Shown here: piece after piece, positions 34,531 through 45,786 of the stretch
Layout of the letters: each line of letters opens with the position of its first letter
Numbering within the stretch: the stretch's first letter is position 1
DNA from: Actinomycetota bacterium
Lineage (GTDB): Bacteria > Actinomycetota > Acidimicrobiia > Acidimicrobiales > Aldehydirespiratoraceae
Length of the DNA: 64,000 nt
Reading direction: 5' to 3'
Assembly: GCA_029979265.1 (NCBI GenBank)
Contig: JAPOHW010000008.1
Coordinates: 82,324-146,323, forward strand
Translations under genes and position numbers: made by a program
The notes under the pieces: model-generated
Told to the model about the DNA's origin: nothing
Seen by the model: only the letters and a program-made list of their open reading frames with translations
The model's database searches: none

Positions 34531-34837
34531 CAGCGAGGATCACCCAGAGGGTGACCATCCCGGCCAGCAGGCTGGCGGGGACGTTGCGCCAGCGGACGAT
34601 GACGGCTGATGCGACGCACACGGCGGCGATGCGCGGCCAGTCGTCACCGACGTTTGCGAAGCGATCCCCGCCGAGTGTCGCAGGCAGGGCGATGGCAGCG
34701 AATGACGCCGGTGCGACATAGCGGAGCGAGCGTTCGACTACTGGTGGCAACCCGATCCGATCGCCGACGGCGATGAAGGATGCACGGGTCAGGTAGGTGA
34801 TGGCTCCGGCGGCGAAGATGGTTGCCCAGGGGCTCAC
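34523..34837 (-). CDS. azlD: AzlD-like branched-chain amino acid transport subunit
   Basis: A 104-residue, very hydrophobic protein with about four membrane helices: WATIFAAGAITYLTRASFI begins the conserved AzlD motif, followed by YVAPASFAAIALPATL. AzlC and AzlD together form a branched-chain amino acid exporter. The start overlaps the AzlC stop by four bases, so both are made from one messenger. Its 3' end overlaps the SnoaL-like gene on the other strand. Confidence 0.85.
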   Translation of the reverse strand: MSPWATIFAAGAITYLTRASFIAVGDRIGLPPVVERSLRYVAPASFAAIALPATLGGDRFANVGDDWPRIAAVCVASAVIVRWRNVPASLLAGMVTLWVILAVN

Positions 34838-35535
34838 GCCGTAACCTCCGACCGGGTTTCAGCGATTGTCCCGGCGCCCACCCCGGCGAGGATGGCGATG
34901 ATGACGCCGGAACCGTGCGGAACGTCGGTCGTCAGCAACGCCACCCCACCACCGACCACCGCAGCGGTGATCCCTGGTCGGTTGGTGATGCTCAGCAGCA
35001 TCAGACCACTGAACAACAGGGGAACGGCGAAGGTCAGCTGCCAATCGGGGTCGATCACGTCGCCCAGGAGGAGGCCTGCGGTGACGGATGCGACCCAGAG
35101 TGTCCAGAGTGTGACCGCCGAGCCGAAGTAGTGCCAGAGCCGTTCTCGGGCGGCCATTTCGTCGGGCCGTGAGGCTGCGAGTGCGAAGACCTGATCGATC
35201 AGGAAGTAGGGGCCGATGTAGCGGAACCAGCGAGGGAAGCCCGTGAATCTCGGCCGCAGGGCTGCGGAGTACATCGCGTGTCGGGCGTTGATGAACGCCA
35301 CCGTGAGCAGCACCACCGCCGTGCTGGCCTGTTCGGCCATCAACTCGAGCAGGGCGAGATTCGCCGCGCCGGCGAGAATGACCCATGAACCGACCCAGCC
35401 CACGAACGAGCCGATACCCGACTCGGCGATGACGACGCCGATCACCATGCCGAACGGAATGCCGGGAAAACCTATGGCGATGATGTCCTTGGACCCCGTG
35501 ACGAATACTCGCCGGTCGAAGGAGAACCCGCTCAT
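34834..35535 (-). CDS. azlC: AzlC-like branched-chain amino acid transport subunit
   Basis: A 233-residue membrane protein with six or so helices. Family marks are FPGIPFGMVIGVVIAESGIG near the N-terminus, FINARHAMYSAALRPRF in the first third and the SIGPYFLIDQVFAL-like helix. It is expected to work with AzlD in export of branched-chain amino acids. TAGCCT lies seven bases before the ATG on the minus strand, so transcription is probably leaderless. Divergent from the hot-dog-fold gene. Confidence 0.85.
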   Translation of the reverse strand: MSGFSFDRRVFVTGSKDIIAIGFPGIPFGMVIGVVIAESGIGSFVGWVGSWVILAGAANLALLELMAEQASTAVVLLTVAFINARHAMYSAALRPRFTGFPRWFRYIGPYFLIDQVFALAASRPDEMAARERLWHYFGSAVTLWTLWVASVTAGLLLGDVIDPDWQLTFAVPLLFSGLMLLSITNRPGITAAVVGGGVALLTTDVPHGSGVIIAILAGVGAGTIAETRSEVTA

Positions 35536-35665
35536 CCGTTGGAGGCTACGGCGTCCCTCGACCGGCCCACCCGCTTCGGCGACCGCCGCACGAGACGATG
35601 TGTCCGATGTTGTTCAGCCTGGAGCGAGTGCTGCGTCGACAACTCGTCTGGGTCAAAGTGGTGGC

Positions 35666-36361
35666 GTGGCGTTTCCCGAGTGGTCGATCAATGCAGTCAA
35701 TCTCGAAGAGCACGCCGACAACCCGGTGCATACGGTCGAGGGTGGGTTGGCGGCGGGCTTCGCTGGCGCCGTCGTTGCCGGAACGACGATCTTCGCCTAT
35801 GCAACCCGTCCGGTCGCCGAGGCGTGGGGGGCAGCGTGGGTGACCGGTGGCGGCCATGAGGTCTGGTTTCGTCTTCCGGTTCTTGCCGACGAGCCGGTGA
35901 TCGTGGGTGGTGATGAGCGAGAAGTGACGGCGTCCGTCGGTGGTCGTGCCTGTGTCGTGCTCGTGCCCGAGCAGGTCGCATCCGTACCCGGCGATCCTAA
36001 CGGGGTCCGCTTGGCGCCTCTCGTCGAGGTGATGAACGAGCAATGGGTCGGATACGCAGCGCGCTGTGGCGAACATCTCGGCCTCTACGACGACGAGAAC
36101 GTGGTGCATCCGGTGGTGTGGCCCTCGTTGGCCAACCTGGTGTTCAAGCGGCAACTCGTCGAGGGTCCATGGGTGCACACGCGAAGTCGCATCCGTCATC
36201 TGGGTGCGGTCAGGCCGGGTGACACCGTGGTGGTCGAGTCCTGGGAGGTCGACCGCTTTGCAACACGAGCCGGTGAGCGGGCTGTCGTGGACATGCGCAT
36301 GACCGTGGGTGACGAGCTCGTTGTCACGGTGGAGCACGAGGCGCTCGTGCGGCTGGGGTGA
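35666..36361 (+). CDS. Hot-dog-fold (MaoC-like) protein
   Basis: A 231-residue protein starting at GTG 35666; the frame is open far upstream but without similarity. Two halves show hot-dog-fold patterns: EGGLAAGFAGAVVAGTTIFAY (long central helix entry) and VHTRSRIRHLGAVRPGDTVV with a following strand EHEALVRLG. This resembles acyl dehydratase or acyl-carrier thioesterase-type proteins. Substrate and partner are unknown. It faces the divergent azlC gene. Confidence 0.55.
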   Translation: MAFPEWSINAVNLEEHADNPVHTVEGGLAAGFAGAVVAGTTIFAYATRPVAEAWGAAWVTGGGHEVWFRLPVLADEPVIVGGDEREVTASVGGRACVVLVPEQVASVPGDPNGVRLAPLVEVMNEQWVGYAARCGEHLGLYDDENVVHPVVWPSLANLVFKRQLVEGPWVHTRSRIRHLGAVRPGDTVVVESWEVDRFATRAGERAVVDMRMTVGDELVVTVEHEALVRLG

Positions 36362-36398
36362 CGGATCGCCGAGCTGGTCGACGTCTCGTCGTCTTGCG

Positions 36399-36968
36399 CT
36401 ACGCCGGCCGACAGAATTCGTCGTAGCGTTCGCTCGTCATCGGGTGTTCGTCGAGCGTGTCGGGGTCGAGGACCGATCGTTCGGCGTTGGTGATGTCACC
36501 GAGGTAGACGTGGATCGCCCTCGCCGGGGCATGATCCGGCGCACTGATGGCATGGATCACCCGCTCGCCGAGCACCATCATCTCGCCGGCCTCGAGCAGG
36601 CGGCCGGTGGTGGGCGTGATGCCGTCCTCGGCTCGCGTCCAGAACCGCTGCTGCTCGCACCCCTCGAAGACACCGATCATCGCAATCATGTTGTGATCGT
36701 GCGGGGGCTGGATCACCCCCGGCAGCGTGTCGAGCACCATGACGGTCAGATCGGCGGACTGGTGACAGATGTGCTCACCCCCGAGCCGAAATCCCCGGGG
36801 ACTCGTGGCGACCTCGTCGTCGCGGAATCGGGGGATCGTCGCGGCGAGGGTCTCTGGATCTTCGAACAGCGCCTGCATCACGGTGCTGATGTCTTCACGG
36901 GCCCGGTCACCGGCGATCGCCTGTTTGCACCGCCCGACCAACTGTTCCAGGACCGGTGTGTTCTCCAT
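36399..36968 (-). CDS. Cupin-fold metalloprotein
   Basis: A 189-residue single-domain cupin related to cysteine-dioxygenase-like enzymes. The first cupin motif has PPHDHNMIAMIGVFEG, giving the two His and a later Glu ligand, and the second half has VIHAISAPDHAPARAIHVY. It lies downstream of the DUF2855 gene on the same strand, 25 bases after it. TAGGCT lies eight bases before the ATG, so it may have its own leaderless promoter. Substrate is unknown. Confidence 0.7.
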   Translation of the reverse strand: MENTPVLEQLVGRCKQAIAGDRAREDISTVMQALFEDPETLAATIPRFRDDEVATSPRGFRLGGEHICHQSADLTVMVLDTLPGVIQPPHDHNMIAMIGVFEGCEQQRFWTRAEDGITPTTGRLLEAGEMMVLGERVIHAISAPDHAPARAIHVYLGDITNAERSVLDPDTLDEHPMTSERYDEFCRPA

Positions 36969-36993
36969 TGGCGTGGAGCCTAGGCCGACCGGG

Positions 36994-38067
36994 TCACGGT
37001 CTTGTGAGGGAACGCATGAGGCCGGTGGCTGGGGTGACCGTGCCGTCGACGAGGCCGTTCCAGGCCTCGACCAGTGCATTCGGCCCGGTGTCGGTCTGCA
37101 CGTCGAGCCACTCGTCGGTGAATTCCACAAAGGAGTCGAATGCCTGAGCCACTCGGCGCATTGGTTCGCCCGATCCCCAGTCGGCATTGCGCTTTTCGAT
37201 CTGGCCGGGCGCGAAGAAGAACACGGGGGCAGGGCCCGCCATCTTGGGACGGTCACCGAACGATTCCCAATGGCTGCCGCCGATCGCCATCGAGTAGGCC
37301 AACGCGCCCCCGAAGTGGTTGTGCACCGCAGCCAGCAGTCGCCCGTTGCCGGCCATGTCGACGACGACCGTTCGACGGGCGGGGTCGAGGGCCGTGATCT
37401 CGTCGTAGGCGAGGACCTCGGAGTAACAGCCCAGCGCTTCGACGAAGGCGCGGTTGCCCTCTGATGTCAGTCCGACACTCGAGCCTCCGCGCTGATGCAC
37501 CGTCCATGCCATGGCGATGCTGGTCTTGGACGAAGCGCTCGTGATCAGGGTGGCCTCGGCGCCGAAGTTGTCGTTGTCGAAGAGGAGGTCTTCGGCCAAC
37601 CAACCGGTCATGAACAATCCTCGAAGGAGTGCGACCTGCGCCTCTCGATCACGGGCGTAGGCCGGGTCGTGGGCCACGTCGGCGAACTGTCGATACACCG
37701 GGGCGTGCTCAGCGCGGTGCGTCCCGATGTCGCGCAGGCCGGTCTCGGTTGCCTCAGCAGTGAGGATGTGTTCGTCGGCCATCGGGAAGAACCCGAAGCA
37801 GCGCATACCCGACGCGATGTCGGGATTCGACGACTCGACGACGTCGCCGTAGCCCATCGCTGGTACATGACCCCACGGCAGGTCGGTGGGAAAGAAGCCC
37901 CAGTAGTCGAGCATGTCGCCAGCAACGGCGTAGGTGACGTTGTTCGAGGTGAGGGCGAAGTGATCGATGGAGAAGCGCACCTCACCTGCGACGAGGTCGC
38001 GCCGTTCGTGTTCGGCGAGTCGCGTGTTGCGAATGGACGATCGGTTGACCTGGAAGGAAGACACCAT
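36994..38067 (-). CDS. DUF2855 family protein
   Basis: A 357-residue protein of the uncharacterised DUF2855 family, which looks like a divergent alcohol-dehydrogenase-type reductase: the segment LITSASSKTSIAMAWTVHQRG and VVVDMAGNGRLLAAVHNHF resemble a Rossmann fold. The N-terminal FSIDHFALTSNNVTYAVAGD is a family hallmark. TACGGT sits exactly six bases before the ATG, giving a leaderless promoter, with an inverted repeat directly upstream. Function is unknown. Confidence 0.8.
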   Translation of the reverse strand: MVSSFQVNRSSIRNTRLAEHERRDLVAGEVRFSIDHFALTSNNVTYAVAGDMLDYWGFFPTDLPWGHVPAMGYGDVVESSNPDIASGMRCFGFFPMADEHILTAEATETGLRDIGTHRAEHAPVYRQFADVAHDPAYARDREAQVALLRGLFMTGWLAEDLLFDNDNFGAEATLITSASSKTSIAMAWTVHQRGGSSVGLTSEGNRAFVEALGCYSEVLAYDEITALDPARRTVVVDMAGNGRLLAAVHNHFGGALAYSMAIGGSHWESFGDRPKMAGPAPVFFFAPGQIEKRNADWGSGEPMRRVAQAFDSFVEFTDEWLDVQTDTGPNALVEAWNGLVDGTVTPATGLMRSLTRP

Positions 38068-38073
38068 CGACGA

Positions 38074-38101
38074 ACCGTATCAAGTGCCAGAATAGCTGGC
38101 A
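38074..38101 (-). promoter_or_regulatory. DUF2855 promoter with operator palindrome
   Basis: TACGGT (complement of 38074-38079) is the -10 element six bases before the start codon. Upstream, TGCCAG (38085-38090) and CTGGCA (38096-38101) form a perfect 6-base inverted repeat with a 5-base centre (AATAG), covering the spacer and -35 region. A repressor site is the likely meaning. Confidence 0.5.
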
Positions 38102-38109
38102 GAAGGAGC

Positions 38110-39708
38110 TCAGGTTGGCCAGAGCCAGACGGCGGTGTCGGATGGGAGCGCGTCGGTCAGATCGGGCTGTGACGTGAGCAGCACGTCACCCGCCGGCATC
38201 GGTACCGGCGTCGACCCCATGTTGGCAACGCAGCGAACACCGCTCCCTCGCTCATAGGCGAGCACACCGGGATCGCTGTCGATCCAGGTCATCGCGGCAT
38301 CGGCGGTGAAGTGCTCCCGCCTGATCCGAAGTGCGTCCCGGTACAGCGAGTGAAACGACCCGGCGACACCGATCTGTTGATCGGCTGCGTAGGCGGCGAA
38401 ACGTTCTGGTTGGGGCAGCCACGCGTCGCCGTCACCGAACCCGTACGAGGCGCCTTGGGAAGTCCAGGGGATCGGTACGCGACATCCGTCCCGTCCTTTC
38501 TGGGTTCCTTCGCTTCGTCGTGCGACCGGGTCGTCGAGCACGTCCCATGGCAGTTCCCACACCTCCGGAAGCCCGAGCTCTTCGCCCTGATAGATGTACG
38601 ACGACCCAGGCAGTCCGAGGGTGATCAGCGCAGCAGCTCTCGCCCGACGTTCACCGAGCGCGGAATCGAGCGCATCGACCGGGCCGGTGACGGGCCAGGT
38701 CCGCCAGCTGACATCGGCGGGAAGCCCGAAGCGCGTCGTGTGGCGCATGACGTCATGGTTCGACAGCACCCATGTGCTCGCGGCGCCGAGCGCGTTGGCG
38801 GGGTCGTACACGCCGGCAATCGTCGAGCGGTACGCCTCGGCGTTCCACTCGGCCATGAGCAGATCGAAGCTGAACGATTGGTGGTACTCGTCGGATCGCA
38901 GATACTTCGGCAGCGATTCCTCCGACACCCATGCTTCGGCGACCATCATCCGGTCGTCGTACTCGTTGAGCACGGCGCGCCACTGACGATTGATGTCGTG
39001 CACCTCGTCACGGTCCCAGTGCGGGTGGTTGGGCATCTTGGCGCTGCTGAGGATCTGCACATGGTCGGCGAGGTCCGGGTATGACGGGTCCTTCGCCATG
39101 CCGTGGGCAACGTCGACCCGGAAACCGTCGGCACCACGGTCGAGCCAGAAGCGCAGGATGGAGGCGAACTCTTCGCGTACTTCGGAGTGGGTCCAGTCGA
39201 GGTCAGGTTGGCTCGGGTCGAAGAGGTGCAGGTACCACTGGCCGTCATCGACCTGGGTCCAGGCCGGGCCACCGAAGACCGACTGCCAGTTGTTCGGTGG
39301 GCCGTCCAGGCTGTCGCGGAAATGGAATCGGGCTCGTTCCGGCGAGCCGGGGCCTGCGTCGAGCGCCGCCGTGAACCAGGCGTGATCCCAGCTGCAGTGG
39401 TTCGGGACGAGATCGACGAGTATCCGAATCCCGAGTTCGTGGGCCTCGGTGATCATGTGCTCGGCCTGCACGAGCGTGCCGAACGCAGGGTTGATGTCGC
39501 GGTAGTCGGCGACGTCGTAACCACCATCGAGCAGGGGTGACGGATACCAGGGGTTGATCCAGATGGCGTCGACACCGAGATCGGCCAGGTACGGCAGCTT
39601 CGAACGCAAACCTTCGACATCGCCGGTTCCATCGCCGTTTCCATCGGCGAACGAGCGGATGTACACCTGGTAGACGGCGCTGGTGCGCCACCAGTCGAGT
39701 GAGGTCAT
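38110..39708 (-). CDS. GH13 alpha-glucosidase
   Basis: A 532-residue glycoside hydrolase of family 13, of the oligo-1,6-glucosidase/alpha-glucosidase type. The nucleophile is Asp199 in GFRVDVAHGM, the acid/base Glu258 in MVAEAW, and the third acid Asp319 in LSNHDV; earlier DLVPNHCS is the conserved region I. The Trp-rich N-terminus WWRTSAVYQVYIRSFADGNG is typical. No signal peptide is seen, so it acts in the cytoplasm on short alpha-glucosides. The start ATG has GGAG about eight bases upstream. It follows an acetoacetate-decarboxylase-like gene by 15 bases, an unusual pairing. Confidence 0.9.
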   Translation of the reverse strand: MTSLDWWRTSAVYQVYIRSFADGNGDGTGDVEGLRSKLPYLADLGVDAIWINPWYPSPLLDGGYDVADYRDINPAFGTLVQAEHMITEAHELGIRILVDLVPNHCSWDHAWFTAALDAGPGSPERARFHFRDSLDGPPNNWQSVFGGPAWTQVDDGQWYLHLFDPSQPDLDWTHSEVREEFASILRFWLDRGADGFRVDVAHGMAKDPSYPDLADHVQILSSAKMPNHPHWDRDEVHDINRQWRAVLNEYDDRMMVAEAWVSEESLPKYLRSDEYHQSFSFDLLMAEWNAEAYRSTIAGVYDPANALGAASTWVLSNHDVMRHTTRFGLPADVSWRTWPVTGPVDALDSALGERRARAAALITLGLPGSSYIYQGEELGLPEVWELPWDVLDDPVARRSEGTQKGRDGCRVPIPWTSQGASYGFGDGDAWLPQPERFAAYAADQQIGVAGSFHSLYRDALRIRREHFTADAAMTWIDSDPGVLAYERGSGVRCVANMGSTPVPMPAGDVLLTSQPDLTDALPSDTAVWLWPT

Positions 39709-39723
39709 GTCGTACTCCAGCGG

Positions 39724-40485
39724 TCAGGTGTGCCTGGGTCCACCGTTGGTACCGGGCCAGCGGCTGCCGCCGATGACATCGGCATGGTGTGCGAACGTAT
39801 CGGGGTTCAGTGGGCCTGCGTTGGAGATGGTTCGCGCCTTCATCTGATGGGTGACGAGCGATGCGACGACCCCTCCGTCGGCGGGCAGATACCGGGCAAC
39901 CGGGTCCCACGGTGAGTCGAGCAGCCTGAGTTCACCGTCGAGGTGTTCGATGTGAACGGGTTGCATCGTGGTCGCAACATCGACGACCACTGGGGGGAAG
40001 TCGTAGCCGTCACCGCCACCGATCCGGCGGCTGTACTTCGTCCACCATTCGTGTTCGGTGTACTCGGGCCCGGGCGTCCCGTCACCGGTGACCGTGCCGT
40101 GGTACTCGACGAAGGTGTAGCCCTGATGGGTCGCCCGGGCGCCGACCGTGTCCCCGAGGCGGTAGTAGTCGATCTCACACAGGAACTTCGGCTGGCCGTT
40201 GCGTTCGCCCGAGACGAAGACCGCTGCTTCCTGATCGATGCCCATGCCAAGGTTGTACTGACCGTCGACGCCCTGCCAGCGGGCAGGAACCTTGATCGAT
40301 ACGCCGTACTCGGGCTCACCCTGGATCGGGACGCAGTAGATCCCGATCTGGACGGTGGTGTCGCCGGTTGGTTCGATGCCGTCCGGAAGCAACGGGTCGA
40401 TGTTGCCCTCTGCGGTTTGGTACGTGATCACGAGCTTCGGCCACCCGGCGATTTCGCCGCGGCGGGCCTGGGGTGCTTCAGCCAT
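39724..40485 (-). CDS. Acetoacetate decarboxylase-like protein
   Basis: A 253-residue protein of the acetoacetate decarboxylase (ADC) superfamily. GQPKFLCEIDYY carries the lysine position expected for Schiff-base formation, and the QYNLGMGIDQEAAVFVSGER stretch matches the family. Many bacterial family members do not decarboxylate acetoacetate and act on other beta-keto acids or as aldolase-like enzymes, so the exact reaction is open. It sits between a TetR regulator and the glucosidase on the same strand. An alternative start is the GTG at 40509. Confidence 0.75.
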   Translation of the reverse strand: MAEAPQARRGEIAGWPKLVITYQTAEGNIDPLLPDGIEPTGDTTVQIGIYCVPIQGEPEYGVSIKVPARWQGVDGQYNLGMGIDQEAAVFVSGERNGQPKFLCEIDYYRLGDTVGARATHQGYTFVEYHGTVTGDGTPGPEYTEHEWWTKYSRRIGGGDGYDFPPVVVDVATTMQPVHIEHLDGELRLLDSPWDPVARYLPADGGVVASLVTHQMKARTISNAGPLNPDTFAHHADVIGGSRWPGTNGGPRHT

Positions 40486-40524
40486 GGGCCCAGGCTTGCA
40501 TGTGCTCACGGTCGAAGGCGAACC

Positions 40525-41175
40525 TCACGCCGGGATGTGGGCGGTAACCACTGCCTCGAGCGTCGTCACAAAGATCAGGGCGTGGTCGGTTGGCCCTGAC
40601 AGTGCCGAGACGGTCGCAGGATCCAGGCCCGCATCCGTCCTCGACCACAGGGTCGCAGTCCGGAGGTCTGTGGGAATGGCCGACTCGTCGCGAAGTGCGC
40701 CGACCAGGAAACCGCCGACAGTCGACAGGATCGAGCGAAGCGCGAACGCTGCCTCCTCGCCGGTGAGGCCTGCTGCTTCGATCTCGTGCGCAAGCGCAAC
40801 TTCGAGGGGGTGTTCCAGGAGTGCCGTCGTGCCGGTCTGGTGGGCGAGGGAGGTGACGGCCCGGTTCGCGAACGCGCTGTCCCACACGTTTCGGGCCGCG
40901 GAGATGATGCGTTGCTGTGGGGTCTCGCCGGAGATCTCGCGTTCGGCCATCCGGGCCGAGCAGCTGCGGATGAGTTCGGCGATCAGTTCGTCGCGGGACC
41001 CCACGTGCCAGTACACGGTGTTGGTGGTGACGTCGAGTTCGGCCGCGAGCCGACGCATCGTGAGTGCGGCAGGCCCTTCGCACTCGACCAGATGGAGCGC
41101 AGCCGCAACCATGTCGTCGCGGTCGAGGCCGGTGCGCCGACCGGTGTTGACGGCGGATGTGGCGTTCTGGGACAC
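40525..41175 (-). CDS. TetR family transcriptional regulator
   Basis: A 216-residue TetR regulator. The N-terminal helix-turn-helix is DDMVAAALHLVECEGPAALTMRRLAAELDV followed by TTNTVYWHVGSRDELIAEL; the C-terminal domain is a ligand-binding all-helix region ending in ALIFVTTLEAVV. It starts at a GTG and is divergent from the amidohydrolase gene, which it may control together with the decarboxylase and glucosidase genes downstream of it. No clear palindromic operator was seen in the intergenic region. Confidence 0.85.
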   Translation of the reverse strand: MSQNATSAVNTGRRTGLDRDDMVAAALHLVECEGPAALTMRRLAAELDVTTNTVYWHVGSRDELIAELIRSCSARMAEREISGETPQQRIISAARNVWDSAFANRAVTSLAHQTGTTALLEHPLEVALAHEIEAAGLTGEEAAFALRSILSTVGGFLVGALRDESAIPTDLRTATLWSRTDAGLDPATVSALSGPTDHALIFVTTLEAVVTAHIPA

Positions 41176-41233
41176 TGATCAAGTCTTACTAGAACGCCGT
41201 ACAAGTGGCAACCAACAGTCGAGAGAGAATGTC

Positions 41234-42523
41234 ATGTCGAACCCACTCGAAGGCATCGATCAGTCCAACGAGCCGTACATCATCGTCAGTTCCGACACGC
41301 ATGCCGGCCTGTACGTCGACGACTACCGGCCGTACCTCGAGTCGTCCGTCCACCCGCAGTTCGACGAGTGGCTCGCGACCCGCCACGAGCATCGAGTGAT
41401 GGTCGAGGAGATGAACGGTGCGTACGTCGAACAGTGGGAGCGCGACAACGAGCACGGTCTGAAAGGCGCGTACGACCCCGACATTCGTGACGAAGCGCTC
41501 GATGCCGATGGCATCGCCGGTGAAGTGATTTTCGCCGATGGCGACGCAGTCACCGGGATGGAGGCTCCTCCGTTCGGGGCCGGGCTCCATGCCGGCGCGA
41601 TCACCGATCCGACGCTGGCATGGGCCGGTGCCCGGGCCCACAACCGCTGGCTCGAGGAGTTCTGCGCAACGAACCCGCCCCGCCGGGCTGGCGTGGCACT
41701 CGTTCCCGTCACCCACGGGGTCGAGGAATCGGTGAAGGAGATCCACGCGCTTGCGGACAAACCGGGCATCAAAGGGATCATGATCCCCACGATGTGGCAC
41801 GACGCGCCGTCGTACGGTCACGAGATGTACGACCCTGTCTGGCAGGCCTGTCACGAGACGGGCTTGGTCGTGCACACCCACTCGGGCGAAGCCGACGCCG
41901 TGGCCTACAACGAGAACATGGCGCAATACATGCTCGAGGTCGCATTCTGGACCCATCGCCCGCTGTGGCAGTTTCTGCTCTCGGGGAAGTTCGACAGATT
42001 CCCCAACTTCAAGTACGCACCGGTCGAGTGTGGGTCATGGTGGCTCGGCGATCTGCTGTGGAAGACCGATGTGATGTTCGGCGGCACCAATTGGAAGGTC
42101 AAGAAGATGAGCAGCCGCACCCACGGCCTCATCGAGCGCTTGCCGTCGGAGTACATCGGCGAGAACGTGTTCATCGGGGCGTCGACGATGAGCAAGGTCG
42201 AGTTGCGTCGGCGCTATGTCAATGGTGTCGATGCCCTCATGTGGGGGACCGACTATCCGCACCCAGAGGGCTCGTGGCCGAACACCAGGACTCGTCTCGA
42301 GACCGACTTCCAGCAGATCCCGATCGAGGAAACCCGGTTGCTGCTCGGACTCAACGCAGTCAAGTGTTACGACCTCGACGCCGACGCGTTGCGGGTCATC
42401 GCCGACAAGATCGGCCCCACCCCTGAACAGCTCAATCAGGACCCGGCCCTGCGCACTGACCCCAACGCGATCCGTGAGGCTCGCTGGTGGTTCGAGGACT
42501 ACGGCGTTCCCTGGCCGTCGTAG
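41234..42523 (+). CDS. Amidohydrolase family protein (amidohydrolase 2 type)
   Basis: A 429-residue TIM-barrel metal-dependent hydrolase. The N-terminal DTHAGLYVDDYRPYL carries the first metal-binding region, and the C-terminal MWGTDYPHPEGSW is the hallmark of amidohydrolase-2 proteins (aminocarboxymuconate-semialdehyde-decarboxylase group). The His-rich GLVVHTHSGEADAV supplies further ligands. Several members are decarboxylases rather than hydrolases. The ATG at 41234 has a GAGAG ribosome binding site. It is divergent from the tetR gene and ends at a strong terminator. Confidence 0.8.
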   Translation: MSNPLEGIDQSNEPYIIVSSDTHAGLYVDDYRPYLESSVHPQFDEWLATRHEHRVMVEEMNGAYVEQWERDNEHGLKGAYDPDIRDEALDADGIAGEVIFADGDAVTGMEAPPFGAGLHAGAITDPTLAWAGARAHNRWLEEFCATNPPRRAGVALVPVTHGVEESVKEIHALADKPGIKGIMIPTMWHDAPSYGHEMYDPVWQACHETGLVVHTHSGEADAVAYNENMAQYMLEVAFWTHRPLWQFLLSGKFDRFPNFKYAPVECGSWWLGDLLWKTDVMFGGTNWKVKKMSSRTHGLIERLPSEYIGENVFIGASTMSKVELRRRYVNGVDALMWGTDYPHPEGSWPNTRTRLETDFQQIPIEETRLLLGLNAVKCYDLDADALRVIADKIGPTPEQLNQDPALRTDPNAIREARWWFEDYGVPWPS

Positions 42524-42572
42524 CGACGTCGGGAGCCGCCGCAGTCTCGGTCCGCAGCACCCTGGAACGGCA

Positions 42573-42609
42573 ACGCGCCGTCCCCACCATGACGGCAGGG
42601 ACGGCGCGT
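42573..42609. terminator. Strong bidirectional terminator
   Basis: ACGCGCCGTCCC (42573-42584) and GGGACGGCGCGT (42598-42609) form a perfect 12-pair GC-rich stem with a 13-base loop, between the convergent amidohydrolase and katG genes. It should stop transcription from both sides. Confidence 0.75.
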
Positions 42610-42637
42610 CACGCCGTCTCGAACAGGCGACTCGATC

Positions 42638-44857
<2,220 letters not shown>

Positions 44858-44921
44858 CGGGAACCCATCCAATTGGCTGGTTTTTCGATGCGCTCCGACC
44901 GTCGCCTACGCTGCGGCGCGT

Positions 44922-45782
44922 ATGGGAACGATGCGTCGACCATCGGCTCTGATCGACACCGGTCGGTATCCCATCGCGACGATGGGCCAGCGCCGCAATG
45001 ATCTCGTGGCATCGGTTCGGACTGGTTTGGCCGACGATGGGTGTGCCGTACTCCCGGGCTTTCTCAGTACGACAGGACGTCGTGAACTGCTCGCCGAGGC
45101 GCTCGAGCGTGAACCGCGAGCGTTCTACAACCCGGCCAACGAAGCCAACGTCCACCTGGGTGACGGCGACCCGACGCTTCCGGACGATCACCCCCGCAAT
45201 CGGTTCCTTGCCCGAACCAACGGGTTCGTCCGAGCCGACGAGTGGGACGACTCGACCCATGCCAAGCGCCTGTACGACTGGTCGCCACTCAAGGACTTTC
45301 TGCGGGATTGTCTCGGTAAGGACGAGCTGTACGTCTACGACGATCCGGTCTCGAACATGATCGTCAACGTCCAGCGGACGGGCCAAGAATTCAACTGGCA
45401 CTTCGACACGAACGAGTTCACGATCACGATGCTCCTGCAGCCGGCCGATCAGGGTGGGCTGTTCGAATACGTACCGGATCTCCGCAACCCCGCTGATGAG
45501 AACGAAGCCGGCGTGAGTGCGGTGCTCGACGGCGATCGACGCGACGTGCGCACCATCGACCTTTGCCCCGGCGATCTCCAGTTCTTCCTCGGCCGGTTTT
45601 CGTTGCATCGGGTCACCCCCAACGAGGGGGCCACCACGCGCCTGCTGCTGATCATGTCGTTCGGCGAGTCGCCCGGGTCGGTTGGATCGGTGCAGCGGAC
45701 CCGGAGTCTGTACGGCAAGGTCACCGACACGCATCTGGCAGCAGCCTCGGCCCCGGTTCGCGCCGACGCTCTGGTGGACTGA
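44922..45782 (+). CDS. 2OG-Fe(II) oxygenase
   Basis: A 286-residue non-heme iron dioxygenase: His160 and Asp162 in FNWHFDTNEF, His229 in SLHRVTP and the 2-oxoglutarate-binding Arg240. The overall layout fits prolyl-hydroxylase-like oxygenases rather than TauD. The ATG at 44922 is used; TACGCT lies nine bases before it. It is divergent from katG and shares the operator region, so it may belong to an oxidative-stress response. Substrate is unknown. A renalase-like gene follows after four bases. Confidence 0.8.
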   Translation: MGTMRRPSALIDTGRYPIATMGQRRNDLVASVRTGLADDGCAVLPGFLSTTGRRELLAEALEREPRAFYNPANEANVHLGDGDPTLPDDHPRNRFLARTNGFVRADEWDDSTHAKRLYDWSPLKDFLRDCLGKDELYVYDDPVSNMIVNVQRTGQEFNWHFDTNEFTITMLLQPADQGGLFEYVPDLRNPADENEAGVSAVLDGDRRDVRTIDLCPGDLQFFLGRFSLHRVTPNEGATTRLLLIMSFGESPGSVGSVQRTRSLYGKVTDTHLAAASAPVRADALVD

Positions 45783-45786
45783 TCCG

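Noticed and set aside
41161..41233. A palindromic TetR operator in the tetR-amidohydrolase gap
   Set aside because: Only weak and imperfect repeats were found.
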